Assembly (NCBI GenBank): GCA_963766175.1
Contig: CAVXZE010000026.1
Location: 25,648-89,647 of the forward strand
Direction: 5' to 3'
Origin: CAVXZE01 sp963766175
GTDB taxonomy: Bacteria > Myxococcota_A > UBA9160 > UBA6930
Length of the DNA stretch: 64,000 nt
Under the pieces are notes generated by a model. It was not told where the DNA came from, did not search any database, and saw only the letters and a list, made by a program, of their open reading frames with translations. Positions 8,316 to 17,097 of the stretch are shown piece after piece. Numbering within the stretch: position 1 is the first letter of the stretch; each line of letters starts with the position of its first letter. Made by a program: the position numbers and the translations under genes.

Positions 8316-11300
8316 TTACATCGACCGACGGTAACGGCCGCCCACCTCGAAGAGCGCTGCGCTGATCTGGCCGAGGCTGGCGTGTTTCACCGTATCCATC
8401 AGCTCCCCGAACACGTTCTCGCCGCGACGAGCGACCTGCTGGAGACGCCGGAGCGCGGCATCGCAACCCGCGGCGTTTCGCGCCTGGAACGCGCCAAGCG
8501 CGGCGATCTGTTGGCGCTTCTCTTCGTCGCTGGCACGCATCAGCGCCGCCGGTCGCGCCGACGCCTCCGGATCCGGACTCTCGAAGGTGTTTACACCCAC
8601 CACCGGGAGCTCGCCCGAATGTTTGAGGGTCTCGTAGTGGAGGCTCTCGTCCTGGATCTTCGAGCGTTGGTAGTGGGTCTCCATGGCGCCGAGCACCCCA
8701 CCGCGCCCCGAGAGTCGCTCGAACTCGCAGAGCACCGCCTCTTCGACGCGATCGGTGAGCTCGTCGATCAGGTACGAGCCCTGGAGCGGATTCTCGTTGC
8801 GGCTCATCCCGAGCTCGCGGTTGATGATCAGCTGGATCGCAAGGGCGCGGCGCACGGATTCTTCGGTGGGCGTCGTCACCGCCTCGTCGTAGGCGTTGGT
8901 GTGCAGGCTGTTGCAGTGATCCTGAATGGCGGAGAGGCCCTGCAGAGTGGTGCGGATGTCGTTGAAAGCCATTTCCTGGGCGTGAAGGGAGCGGCCCGAG
9001 GTCTGGATGTGGTACTTGAGCTTCTGGCTGCGCTCGGAGGCGCCGTAGCGCCCGCGCATGGCGATGGCCCAGATGCGCCGGGCGACTCTTCCGATCACGC
9101 TGTACTCGGCGTCGAGACCGTTGCTGAAGAAGAAGGAGAGGTTCGGCGCGAAGTCGTCGATGGACATGCCGCGGGCGAGGTAGTACTCGCAGTAGGTAAA
9201 CCCGTTGGCCAGGGTAAAGGCGAGCTGGGTGATGGGGTTCGCGCCGGCCTCGGCGATGTGGTAGCCGGAAATCGACACCGAGTAGAAGTTCTGCATCTGG
9301 CTCGCCGTGAAGAAGCTCTGGATGTCGCCCATCATCTTGAGCGCAAAGGCGGTGGAGAAGATGCAGGTGTTCTGCGCCTGATCCTCCTTCAGGATGTCGG
9401 CCTGGACGGTTCCCCTAACGGTGCGCAACACCTCTGCCCGGATGCGCTGGTAGGTCTCCGGCGGGACGGCCTCCTCGCCGGAGATGCCGAGCAGGCCGAG
9501 CCCCAGACCGTCGCTGCCCGCGGGAAGCTCTCCCTGGTACTCCGGGAGGCCCCGCCTCGCGAACCGTGCGCGCACCGGTTCGATGCCGCCGTTCTGGCGC
9601 AGGTGCTTCTCCACGGCCTGGTCGATGGCGGCGTTCAGGAAGAAGGCCAGCACCATCGGGGCCGGTCCGTTGATGGTCATGGAGACCGAGGTGTTCGGAG
9701 CACAGAGATCGAATCCCGAGTAGAGCTTCTTCGCGTCATCGAGGGTGCAGATGGAGACCCCCGAGGTCCCGATCTTTCCGTAGACGTCGGGCTGCTCGTC
9801 GGGGTCGCGGCCGTAGAGGGTGACGCTGTCGAAGGCCGTCGAGAGGCGGGTCGCCGGCTGTCCGGACGCCAGCAAATGGAAGCGGCGATTGGTCCGCTCC
9901 GGTCCCCCTTCGCCGGCGAACATGCGGGCGGGATCCTCGCTCTCGCGTTTGAAGGGAAAGACCCCGGCCGTGAACGGAAACGAGCCGGGGCGGTTCTCCA
10001 AGCGGAAGTAGCGGACCAGATCGCCCCAGTCCCCGCTGCGCGGCAGCGCGACCTTGGGTAGCAGGGTTCCGGAGAGCGTCTTGGTCTGATTCTCCACCGA
10101 GATGGCGCGACCGCGCACCTGGTATTCCTGGCTCTGCGCGGCGTAGCGCTCGCGGGTCTCGTCCCAGCGTGTGAGCTCCTCCCGGACCTCAGCCTCGAGG
10201 GAATCGAGTGCCTTTTCATGGCGTCGGCGGAGCTCCGGCGCCGCCTCGGCGGCATCGCGCAGAACCCTCTCGAGGGCTTGGGCGTCGCGTGCCGCTTCTA
10301 CCTCGCGGAGGGTTTCCTCGCGATAGCTTCGCACCGTCTCGGCGATCTCCGCCAGGTAGCGCTCGCGCTCGGCCGGAAGCAGGGGTTCCGCCTCTCCCAG
10401 CTCATCCACCGTCGGTGTGGCGACCTCTCCCGTTGAGGACAATCCCATCGCATCCCGGAGAGCCGTGTAGAGCCGGTCCATCCCGGGGTCGTCCCACTGA
10501 CTGGCGACGGTCGGGAAGACCGGGACCTCGTGGTCGGGCCGCTCGAATTCCGCGTGGTTCCGCCTCCACTGCTTGCGCACGTCCCGAAGCGCGTCGGCGG
10601 CGCCCCGGCGATCGAACTTGTTCAGGACGATCGTATCGGCGAGATCCAGCATGTCGATCTTCTCGAGCTGAGAGGGAGCACCGTACTCGGGTGTCATCAC
10701 GTAGACCGACACGTCGGCGAGATCCACGATCTCCGAGTCGCTCTGACCGATTCCGGCGGTCTCGACCAGGATCAGGTCGAAGCGAGCGGCCTGGAGCACC
10801 GCCACCGCATCCCGAATCGCCTGGGAGAGGGCGAGGTGGGCCTGGCGCGTGGCCAGAGAGCGCACGTAGATGCGCGGACCGTGGATCGCGTTCATGCGGA
10901 TCCGGTCCCCCAGTAGAGCGCCTCCCGAGCGGCGCCGGGAGGGATCGATCAGCAAGAGCCCGACCGAGCGATCGGGATGATCCAGACGGAAGCGCCGAAC
11001 GATCTCGTCCAGGACGCTCGACTTGCCGGAGCCGCCGGTTCCCGTGAAGCCGAGCACCGGAGCCGGATCACCCGCACGGCTGGATTCCAGGCGAGTGCGC
11101 AGCTCCTCTGCCTCGGAAGCATCCTCTCCTCGCGTGGTCTCCAGCCAGCTGATCAGCCGTGCAACGGCCAGGGGATCTTCCGGCCCGAGGCGCTCCACCT
11201 CGCCTCCCTGCGGCCGGGAGCCGCCCTGCGAGCACTCGTCCAGAATCGCGCGGATCATGCCCTCGAGCCCGAGGCGCCGGCCGTCCTCGGGGCTGAAAAG

Positions 11301-11669
11301 GCGCGCGACACCATAGGCGTGGAGTTCTTCGATCTCCTCGGGGATGATGGTCCCCCCGCCGCCGCCGAAGACCCGGATGTGTTCTGCGCCCAGCTCGCGC
11401 AGGCGATCCACCAGGTAGCGGAAGAACTCGAGGTGTCCTCCCTGGTAGGAGGAGACCGCGACGGCGTGGGCGTCCTCCTGGATCGCGGCCGTGACGATCT
11501 CGTCGACGGAGCGATCGTGACCCAGATGAATCACCTCGGCGCCCTGAGCCTGGAGGATGCGCCGCATGATGTTGATGGCGGCATCGTGACCGTCGAACAG
11601 CGACGCGGCGGTCACCAATCGAACGGGGTGCGGTCGCTGCGGGGCGGTCGAGATTGCGGCGGTGGTCAC
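8316..11669 (-). CDS. icmF: IcmF, fused isobutyryl-CoA mutase
   Basis: 1,117 residues with the IcmF order: B12-binding domain (DGHD at 26-29), a MeaB-like GTPase (GFTGTGGSGKSS near residue 207, NKFDRRGA), then the acyl-CoA mutase barrel (FPFTAGVFPFKR, HIQTSGRSLHAQ). It rearranges isobutyryl-CoA to n-butyryl-CoA and related pairs such as isovaleryl/pivalyl-CoA; exact substrate cannot be fixed by eye. The GTG start overlaps the stop of the upstream MerR regulator by 4 bases (GTGA), so regulator and enzyme are co-expressed. Confidence 0.95.
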   Translation of the reverse strand: MTTAAISTAPQRPHPVRLVTAASLFDGHDAAINIMRRILQAQGAEVIHLGHDRSVDEIVTAAIQEDAHAVAVSSYQGGHLEFFRYLVDRLRELGAEHIRVFGGGGGTIIPEEIEELHAYGVARLFSPEDGRRLGLEGMIRAILDECSQGGSRPQGGEVERLGPEDPLAVARLISWLETTRGEDASEAEELRTRLESSRAGDPAPVLGFTGTGGSGKSSVLDEIVRRFRLDHPDRSVGLLLIDPSRRRSGGALLGDRIRMNAIHGPRIYVRSLATRQAHLALSQAIRDAVAVLQAARFDLILVETAGIGQSDSEIVDLADVSVYVMTPEYGAPSQLEKIDMLDLADTIVLNKFDRRGAADALRDVRKQWRRNHAEFERPDHEVPVFPTVASQWDDPGMDRLYTALRDAMGLSSTGEVATPTVDELGEAEPLLPAERERYLAEIAETVRSYREETLREVEAARDAQALERVLRDAAEAAPELRRRHEKALDSLEAEVREELTRWDETRERYAAQSQEYQVRGRAISVENQTKTLSGTLLPKVALPRSGDWGDLVRYFRLENRPGSFPFTAGVFPFKRESEDPARMFAGEGGPERTNRRFHLLASGQPATRLSTAFDSVTLYGRDPDEQPDVYGKIGTSGVSICTLDDAKKLYSGFDLCAPNTSVSMTINGPAPMVLAFFLNAAIDQAVEKHLRQNGGIEPVRARFARRGLPEYQGELPAGSDGLGLGLLGISGEEAVPPETYQRIRAEVLRTVRGTVQADILKEDQAQNTCIFSTAFALKMMGDIQSFFTASQMQNFYSVSISGYHIAEAGANPITQLAFTLANGFTYCEYYLARGMSIDDFAPNLSFFFSNGLDAEYSVIGRVARRIWAIAMRGRYGASERSQKLKYHIQTSGRSLHAQEMAFNDIRTTLQGLSAIQDHCNSLHTNAYDEAVTTPTEESVRRALAIQLIINRELGMSRNENPLQGSYLIDELTDRVEEAVLCEFERLSGRGGVLGAMETHYQRSKIQDESLHYETLKHSGELPVVGVNTFESPDPEASARPAALMRASDEEKRQQIAALGAFQARNAAGCDAALRRLQQVARRGENVFGELMDTVKHASLGQISAALFEVGGRYRRSM

Positions 11670-12040
11670 TGGGCCTCCTCGATCCGGCTGGCGATGTGGT
11701 CGCGATACTTGCCGATGTCGTCGCGCAGATCCGAGAGCTCTCGGATGCGCTGGTCGAGCTCCTGAAGATGCCCGGCGAGGAGCTCGTCCAGCCGCAGCAG
11801 CATGGCGTCGGTGGAGCCGCCGATGGCATAGACGGCGTTGAGCCCGCGTATCTCGGCAAGGCTCAAACCCAGGGTCTTCAGCCGCTGGATGAAGCGAAGC
11901 CGCTCCAGCTCGCCATCGCTGTACACCCGCCGGCCCCCGGCCCGACGCCGCACTCCCGGCAGCAGCTCGAGCTCTTCGTAGTAGCGCACGGTGCGGGCGG
12001 AAAGGCCCGATATCTCACAGATTTCGCCGATCGAATACAG
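11666..12040 (-). CDS. MerR-family regulator of the mutase operon
   Basis: About 124 residues: N-terminal MerR winged helix (YSIGEICEISGLSARTVRYY) and a coiled-coil dimerisation helix with no metal-binding Cys. No ATG, GTG or TTG occurs before the HTH within this frame; the first such codon (GTG 11989) would cut the DNA-binding domain in half. The best start is CTG at 12040 with AAGAGG 9 bases upstream; a TAA stop and another CTG precede it at 12061-12066. It resembles LiuR-type MerR regulators of branched-chain acyl-CoA catabolism by context, which is inference. First gene of the merR-icmF-scpA-meaB operon. Confidence 0.85.
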   Translation of the reverse strand: MYSIGEICEISGLSARTVRYYEELELLPGVRRRAGGRRVYSDGELERLRFIQRLKTLGLSLAEIRGLNAVYAIGGSTDAMLLRLDELLAGHLQELDQRIRELSDLRDDIGKYRDHIASRIEEAQ

Positions 12041-12056
12041 GGGTTTCGACCTCTTT

Positions 12057-12076
12057 GCCAGTTAACGTTAGCTGGC
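12057..12076. promoter_or_regulatory. palindromic operator upstream of merR
   Basis: GCCAGTTAACGTTAGCTGGC is a 20-bp inverted repeat with only one mismatched pair and a TTAACGTTA core. It starts directly after the -10 box at 12077-12082, covering the expected transcription start, as for a repressor site. The MerR protein encoded just downstream is the natural ligand (inference). Confidence 0.6.
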
Positions 12077-12106
12077 AGAATAGCAGAGAATCGAGTCCTC
12101 TTTCAA
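12077..12106 (-). promoter_or_regulatory. promoter of merR-icmF-scpA-meaB
   Basis: TTGAAA (12101-12106), 18-base spacer, TATTCT (12077-12082) on the minus strand. It points at merR and abuts the palindrome at 12057-12076. Confidence 0.5.
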
Positions 12107-12149
12107 GGATCCAAGGTCGCGATCCCAGCGCTCGGCCCCGAGGTGGGCG

Positions 12150-13073
12150 TCACGCCCCGCCCACTCGAGGTCCGCTTGCTCGCGCGCGAAACACGCGGCC
12201 GGGGAGCGAACGCCGGAGGAGATCCCGCTCGACCCACGAAGCCGTGCCAACCAGCGCGTCCAGATCGATTCCCGTCGCGACGCCCGAGGCTTCGAACAGA
12301 TCCACCAGATCCTCGGTCGCCGCGTTCCCCGAGGCACCGGGAGCGTAGGGACAGCCTCCGAGCCCGCCCAGGGAGGAATCGAAGATCCGGATCCCGCTCT
12401 GGTATCCCGCCTGGGCGTTGACGAGCGCCCGCCCGTAGGTGTCGTGCAGGTGGAGCGCCACCTTCTCCAGGGGGATGACCTCGGCGACCGCCTCCACCAG
12501 CGCCTGAACCTGCCCCGGCGTGCCCACGCCGATGGTGTCGCCCAGGGAGACCTCGTCCGCCCCGAGCTCGAGGAGCTCCCGCACCAGCGCCACGACTCGC
12601 GGTGCGGCGACCTCCCCTTCGTAGGGACAGCCGCAGACCGTGCTCAGGTAGGCGCGGAGCGAGATGCCGTCGCCCTTGGCCCGCTCGGCGACCGGTCGAA
12701 AGCGATCCAGATGCTCTCGGATCGAACGGTTCACGTTCTTGCGGTTGTGGCTCTCGCTGGCGGAGACGAAAAAGGCGGCGGTGGAGAGTCCGCTGGCTCG
12801 GAAGCGCTCGTAGCCCCGGGTGTTGGGAACCAGGGCGCTGTAGTGCACCCCCTCGCGGCGGGGCACCCGCCTCGCAACCTCGTCGCCATCCGCGAGCTGA
12901 GGAATCCACTCCGGAGACACGAAGGAGGTGACCTCGATATGTCGCACGCCCGCGTCGCCAAGCCGTGTCACCAGCTCGACCTTGGCGTCGCTGGAGAGAA
13001 CCTCCGGCTCGTTCTGGAGGCCGTCGCGGGGACCGACCTCGTAGATGGTCACCTCGCGGCCGGTCCCCTGCAT
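12150..13073 (-). CDS. mvaB: hydroxymethylglutaryl-CoA lyase
   Basis: 307 residues, DRE-TIM lyase family: VGPRDGLQNE at the start (catalytic Arg-Asp), HLHDTYG (metal-binding His pair) and GGCPYAPGASGN with the catalytic Cys near the C-terminal end. It splits HMG-CoA to acetoacetate and acetyl-CoA, the last step of leucine breakdown. ATG at 13073 is preceded by AGGAG and lies 17 bases after the thiolase gene; longer frames are antisense noise. A hairpin (12143-12149 with 12158-12164) spans the stop codon but has no T-run. Confidence 0.94.
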   Translation of the reverse strand: MQGTGREVTIYEVGPRDGLQNEPEVLSSDAKVELVTRLGDAGVRHIEVTSFVSPEWIPQLADGDEVARRVPRREGVHYSALVPNTRGYERFRASGLSTAAFFVSASESHNRKNVNRSIREHLDRFRPVAERAKGDGISLRAYLSTVCGCPYEGEVAAPRVVALVRELLELGADEVSLGDTIGVGTPGQVQALVEAVAEVIPLEKVALHLHDTYGRALVNAQAGYQSGIRIFDSSLGGLGGCPYAPGASGNAATEDLVDLFEASGVATGIDLDALVGTASWVERDLLRRSLPGRVFRARASGPRVGGA

Positions 13074-13090
13074 CCGAATCGGACTCCTGG

Positions 13091-14275
13091 CTAGACCAGC
13101 TCCACTGCGAGAGCGGCCGCCTCTCCGCCACCGATGCAGAGTGTCGCGATTCCGCTCTTCTTGCCTCGGTCGCGCAGGGCGTGGAGCAGCGTCACCAGCA
13201 CGCGCGCCCCGGAGCATCCGATCGGGTGGCCGAGGGAGACCGCACCGCCGTGGACGTTCACGGTCTCCGGATCGAGACCGTGCTCCTTCACCGCAGCCAT
13301 CGTCACGCCGGAGAAGGCCTCGTTGATCTCGTAGAGGTCCCAGTCGCCGGGCTTGCTGCCCGTCTTCTCGTAGAGACTCGCGAGGGCCTTGACCGGCGCG
13401 ATCGTGAACCACTCGGGCTCCAGCGCGGCGCAGGAATCGCTCACGATGCGCGCGAGCACGTTGTAGCCGTTGCGCTCGGCTGCCGCGCCGGAGCACACCA
13501 CCAGCGCCGCCGCACCGTCGTTGATCGTCGAAGCGTTTGCCGCAGTCACCGTTCCGCCCTTGGAGAAGGCCGGCCGCAGTCCGCCCATCTTGTCGAGCTT
13601 TACCCGCTTCGGCTCCTCGTCCTCGTCCACCAGGAGCGGCTCCCCGCGGCGCTGGGGCACGGAGACCGGCACGATCTCCTCCTTGAAGCGGCCCTCCTTC
13701 TGGGCCGCCAGCGCGCGCTCATAGCTGGTCGTGGCGAAGCGGTCCTGGTCCTCTCGGGTGAAGCCGTACTTCTCGGCGACCATGTCACCGCAGTTGCCCA
13801 TGTGCTGGTCACTGTACGGATCCCAGAGACCGTCGTGAATCATGGTGTCGATCACCTGGCCGTTGCCCATCCGGTAGCCAGCGCGGGCGGCAGGAAGGGC
13901 GTACGGCGCGTTGGTCATCGACTCCATCCCCCCGGCCACCAGCACCTCTGCGTCGCCGATCAGGATCTCCCGTCGGGCGTACATCACCGCCTGAAGGCCG
14001 GAACCGCAGACCTTGTTCACGGTGACCGCACCCGTCGAGACGGGGAGATCCGCCTTGATCACAGCCTGGCGAGCGGGAGCCTGGCCCATGCCGGCCGAGA
14101 GGACGTTGCCGATGATGGCTCGCTCGATCTGCTCGGGCTGGGCTCCGGCTCGCTTCACTGCCTCCCGAATCGCCACCGCGCCGAGATCCGAGGCAGAGAG
14201 GGAGGAAAGGGCGCCCTGAAAGCTGCCGATGGGCGTGCGCACTGCGCTGGCGATGACAACGTCTATGTCGCTCAT
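13091..14275 (-). CDS. acetyl-CoA acetyltransferase (thiolase)
   Basis: 394 residues, type II thiolase: active-site Cys in NKVCGSGL, His in GHPIGCSG, second Cys in CIGGGEAAA. It condenses or cleaves acetoacetyl-CoA and similar beta-ketoacyl-CoAs (AtoB/PhaA/BktB class). With the HMG-CoA lyase next door it would process acetoacetate made from leucine. The 116-base gap upstream shows a ribosome site (GGAGA) but no convincing promoter. Confidence 0.94.
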   Translation of the reverse strand: MSDIDVVIASAVRTPIGSFQGALSSLSASDLGAVAIREAVKRAGAQPEQIERAIIGNVLSAGMGQAPARQAVIKADLPVSTGAVTVNKVCGSGLQAVMYARREILIGDAEVLVAGGMESMTNAPYALPAARAGYRMGNGQVIDTMIHDGLWDPYSDQHMGNCGDMVAEKYGFTREDQDRFATTSYERALAAQKEGRFKEEIVPVSVPQRRGEPLLVDEDEEPKRVKLDKMGGLRPAFSKGGTVTAANASTINDGAAALVVCSGAAAERNGYNVLARIVSDSCAALEPEWFTIAPVKALASLYEKTGSKPGDWDLYEINEAFSGVTMAAVKEHGLDPETVNVHGGAVSLGHPIGCSGARVLVTLLHALRDRGKKSGIATLCIGGGEAAALAVELV

Positions 14276-14391
14276 GGGGGTCTCCGATCATGTCCTCGTT
14301 GGAAGGGGGTCCGAATCTGCGTGAGAGAGCAGGGAGCTTAACTGACACGAATCCCGGCGCCTGTGTCGACCCACCGACTCCCGCCGCGCCG

Positions 14392-15279
14392 TCAGAAATA
14401 GCCGAGAGATCTCCGCCGCTTGGGACGCTGCCACCAGTGAGGCTCGACCTTCACCCAGAGCTCCAGATGGACCTTGGTCTCGAGCAACTCCTCGATGCTC
14501 CGGCGCGCGCGGATGCCGATCCGCTTGATCATCGAGCCGCCTTGCCCGATCACCATGCCCTTCTGGGAACGGCGCTCGACCACCAGATTGGCACGGATCC
14601 GCACCAGGCCGGCGACGGACTCGTCGAAGTCCTGGATCTCTACGGCGGTGGAGTAGGGGAGCTCCTGGGAGAGCTCGACGAAGGCGGCTTCCCGCACCAG
14701 CTCGGCCGCGAGGAAGCGAAGCGATCGGTCCGTCACCTCGTCCGCGGGGTAGTAGGCGGGCGACTCCGGCACCAGCTCCACCAGCTTGCGGATCAGGGCA
14801 TCGACGCCCTCACCGCTCTCCGCCGAGACCCGCAGCGCGAACGTCGCGCCCTCCACCCCTGGAGGCGGCCACGCCTGGGCAGCGTTCCCGGGGCGGTCGC
14901 TCTTGGTCGCCACCAGCACGACCGGCGCGCCTCGCTTCGCGAGCCGCGCGCAGAGCGCCTCGTGACCCTCGTCCCATCCCTCGACGGCATCCACCAACAA
15001 CACCGCCGCATCACAATCCTCGAGAGCCTCTTCCACCGACTCGTTCAGGAAGCGGTTCAGGGCCTTTGGGCTGTCGTGGAAGCCCGGCGTATCGAGGAGC
15101 AGCAGCTGGGCATCCTCGAGGGTGAGGATGCCCAGGATCCGGCTGCGGGTGGTCTGGGGTTTGCGGGTCACGATGGCCAGCTTCTGGCCCAGCACCCGGT
15201 TCAGCAGGGTGGACTTTCCGGCGTTCGGACGACCCAGGATCGCCACCACTCCTGCGCGATGGGGCCTCTCACTCGTCAA
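14392..15279 (-). CDS. era: Era, ribosome-assembly GTPase
   Basis: 295 residues: G1 GRPNAGKS, G3 DTPGF, G4 TKSD, and a C-terminal KH domain with GQGGSMIKRIGIRAR. Era binds the 3' end of 16S rRNA during 30S assembly. The TTG at 15279 gives the usual short N-terminus (about 11 residues before the G1 strand) and overlaps the end of rnc by 11 bases; the longer upstream frame is antisense of rnc. Confidence 0.94.
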   Translation of the reverse strand: MTSERPHRAGVVAILGRPNAGKSTLLNRVLGQKLAIVTRKPQTTRSRILGILTLEDAQLLLLDTPGFHDSPKALNRFLNESVEEALEDCDAAVLLVDAVEGWDEGHEALCARLAKRGAPVVLVATKSDRPGNAAQAWPPPGVEGATFALRVSAESGEGVDALIRKLVELVPESPAYYPADEVTDRSLRFLAAELVREAAFVELSQELPYSTAVEIQDFDESVAGLVRIRANLVVERRSQKGMVIGQGGSMIKRIGIRARRSIEELLETKVHLELWVKVEPHWWQRPKRRRSLGYF

Positions 15280-15976
15280 GGGCTTGCTCGCGCTCGAGGG
15301 CCCGAACCGCCGCGATCTGCTCGGCGGCTCGCTTGGTGCGGCCCGTCCCCGAGCCCGACGGCTTCCCGTCGAGCAACAGCTCGACGGTGAAGCGATCATC
15401 GGAATCCTCCACACCGCTGTCGTCGACCAGCCGATAGCTCGGAGCCCTCCCGAACCGCGCCAGGGCCCACTCGTTGAGGCGGGTCTTGGGATCCGGCTCG
15501 GGCCGTGAGCCGTCCGGGTCGTGAGCCTCGGGGAAGATCCGGCGCACCAGGGCCTCCACCCGCTCGGAACCGCCATCCAGGTAGATCGCCCCGAGGACGG
15601 CCTCGAAGAGGCCAGCCAGGATGGAGTCCTTCTCGAAGCCACCGCTGCGCCGCTCCGAGCCGCCCAGGCGAACGTAGTCGCCGAGGTCCAGACTGCGCGC
15701 CTTGGCGGCGAGCGCCGCCGTATTGACGAGGGCGGCGCGCGCCCGGGTGAGATCGCCCTCGGACCATCCCGGGTGCGCCTGGTAGAGGAGCCCGGCGATG
15801 GTCAGATCCAGCACTGCGTCGCCCAGGAACTCGAGACGCTCGTTGCCTCGGCTTCCGTCGCGCTCGTAGGACTCGGACGGGTGGGTGAGCGCGATCTCGA
15901 GCAGAGCGACATCCTCGAAGACGAAGCCCAGGTGGTCGAACAGGCGTTGGTCGGGCGGACGGGGCTGGTGGCTCAC
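15269..15976 (-). CDS. rnc: ribonuclease III
   Basis: About 235 residues. Signature NERLEFLGDAVLDL in the N-terminal catalytic domain and a C-terminal double-stranded RNA-binding domain. Processes rRNA precursors and structured RNA. Two GTG starts are possible; 15976 is preferred because it forms a GTGA overlap with the mnmA stop and has AGGA 8 bases upstream (the other is 15997). Order mnmA-rnc-era reads as one operon. Confidence 0.94.
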   Translation of the reverse strand: MSHQPRPPDQRLFDHLGFVFEDVALLEIALTHPSESYERDGSRGNERLEFLGDAVLDLTIAGLLYQAHPGWSEGDLTRARAALVNTAALAAKARSLDLGDYVRLGGSERRSGGFEKDSILAGLFEAVLGAIYLDGGSERVEALVRRIFPEAHDPDGSRPEPDPKTRLNEWALARFGRAPSYRLVDDSGVEDSDDRFTVELLLDGKPSGSGTGRTKRAAEQIAAVRALEREQALDE

Positions 15977-17076
15977 GGGATCTGTCCTGAGATCCACCCG
16001 CCGCCGAGGACCACGTCGCCGTCGTAGAAGACGGCCGCCTGTCCCGGAGCCACTGCGCGGACCGGTTCGTCGAAGTAGGCACGAAGCTCACCGTTCCCCT
16101 GGATCTCGAGACGAGCGGGCGCACCCGGGTGGCGGTAGCGGACCCGTACCAGGGCGCGGGCGGGCGATGGCGGGGGTCGGCCCGAGACCCAGCTCACGCC
16201 TTCGATCTCGGCGCCGGCGCAGAAGAGTTCGTCGAGCCCTCCGACCACGACCCGGTTCCGCGCCGCATCGACCCCGGTGACGTAGAGCCTGCGTGTCCCG
16301 CCCACCCCCAGCCCCCGTCGCTGGCCGACCGTGAAGCGATGCACGCCCGCATGTCGACCCAGCACCACGCCCTCGCGATCGACGATCTCGCCCTCCCCCG
16401 GCAGCCCGCCCGCTCGGATCTCCTCCACCACACGCGCGTAGTCGGCATCGGCGGCGAAGCAGATCTCCTGGCTCTCGGATCTCTCCGCAGTCGCGAGACC
16501 CAGTGCCCTCGCCTTCTCGCGCACCTCGGACTTGGTCAACTCCCCGAGCGGGAACAGCGTATGGCGAAGCTGCTCGGGTCCGAGGCGGAACAGGAAGTAG
16601 GACTGGTCCTTCTGGGAATCCCGTCCCCGGCAAAGGCGGCGCTCGCCGCTCCTGGCGTCGTTCTCGATGCGCGCGTAGTGGCCGGTGGCCACCCCGCGCG
16701 CTCCCAGCGCCCGCCCCTCCTCCAGAAGGCGATGGAACTTGAAGCGCTCGTTGCAGACCACACAGGGGATCGGCGTGCGGCCCGAGAGGTAGGCGTCGGC
16801 GAAGGGCTCGATCACCTCCTCGCGGAACTGATCCTTGTAGTCGGCGACGTGGAAGCGGATGCCCAGGCGATCCGCAGCTCGGCGGGCGTATTCGGCGTTC
16901 TCCAGCGACCGGCAGCGGCTCTCGCCTCCCGCCAGCTTCATGGTCATGCCAATGACCCGGTAGCCCCACTCGACGAGAAGCGCAGCAGCCACGGAGGAGT
17001 CGACGCCACCGGACATCCCGACGACCACGCTGCCGCCCCGGCTGGGGCTGGGGTCACGACTCGGTTCGATGCGCAT
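15973..17076 (-). CDS. mnmA: MnmA, tRNA 2-thiouridylase
   Basis: 367 residues. PP-loop GMSGGVDSSV near residue 18, catalytic Cys in IPCVVCN and the second Cys in SQEICFAAD; C-terminal beta-barrel domain. It thiolates the wobble uridine of Lys, Glu and Gln tRNAs with sulfur relayed from a cysteine desulfurase. ATG at 17076 with GGAG upstream; it begins just after the YihY-family gene. Confidence 0.95.
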   Translation of the reverse strand: MRIEPSRDPSPSRGGSVVVGMSGGVDSSVAAALLVEWGYRVIGMTMKLAGGESRCRSLENAEYARRAADRLGIRFHVADYKDQFREEVIEPFADAYLSGRTPIPCVVCNERFKFHRLLEEGRALGARGVATGHYARIENDARSGERRLCRGRDSQKDQSYFLFRLGPEQLRHTLFPLGELTKSEVREKARALGLATAERSESQEICFAADADYARVVEEIRAGGLPGEGEIVDREGVVLGRHAGVHRFTVGQRRGLGVGGTRRLYVTGVDAARNRVVVGGLDELFCAGAEIEGVSWVSGRPPPSPARALVRVRYRHPGAPARLEIQGNGELRAYFDEPVRAVAPGQAAVFYDGDVVLGGGWISGQIP

Positions 17077-17097
17077 TGAAGGGCTCCGGCTACGCCT

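Noticed and set aside
12143..12164. Terminator at the end of the HMG-CoA lyase gene
   Set aside because: The 7-bp stem spans the stop codon and is not followed by a T-run.
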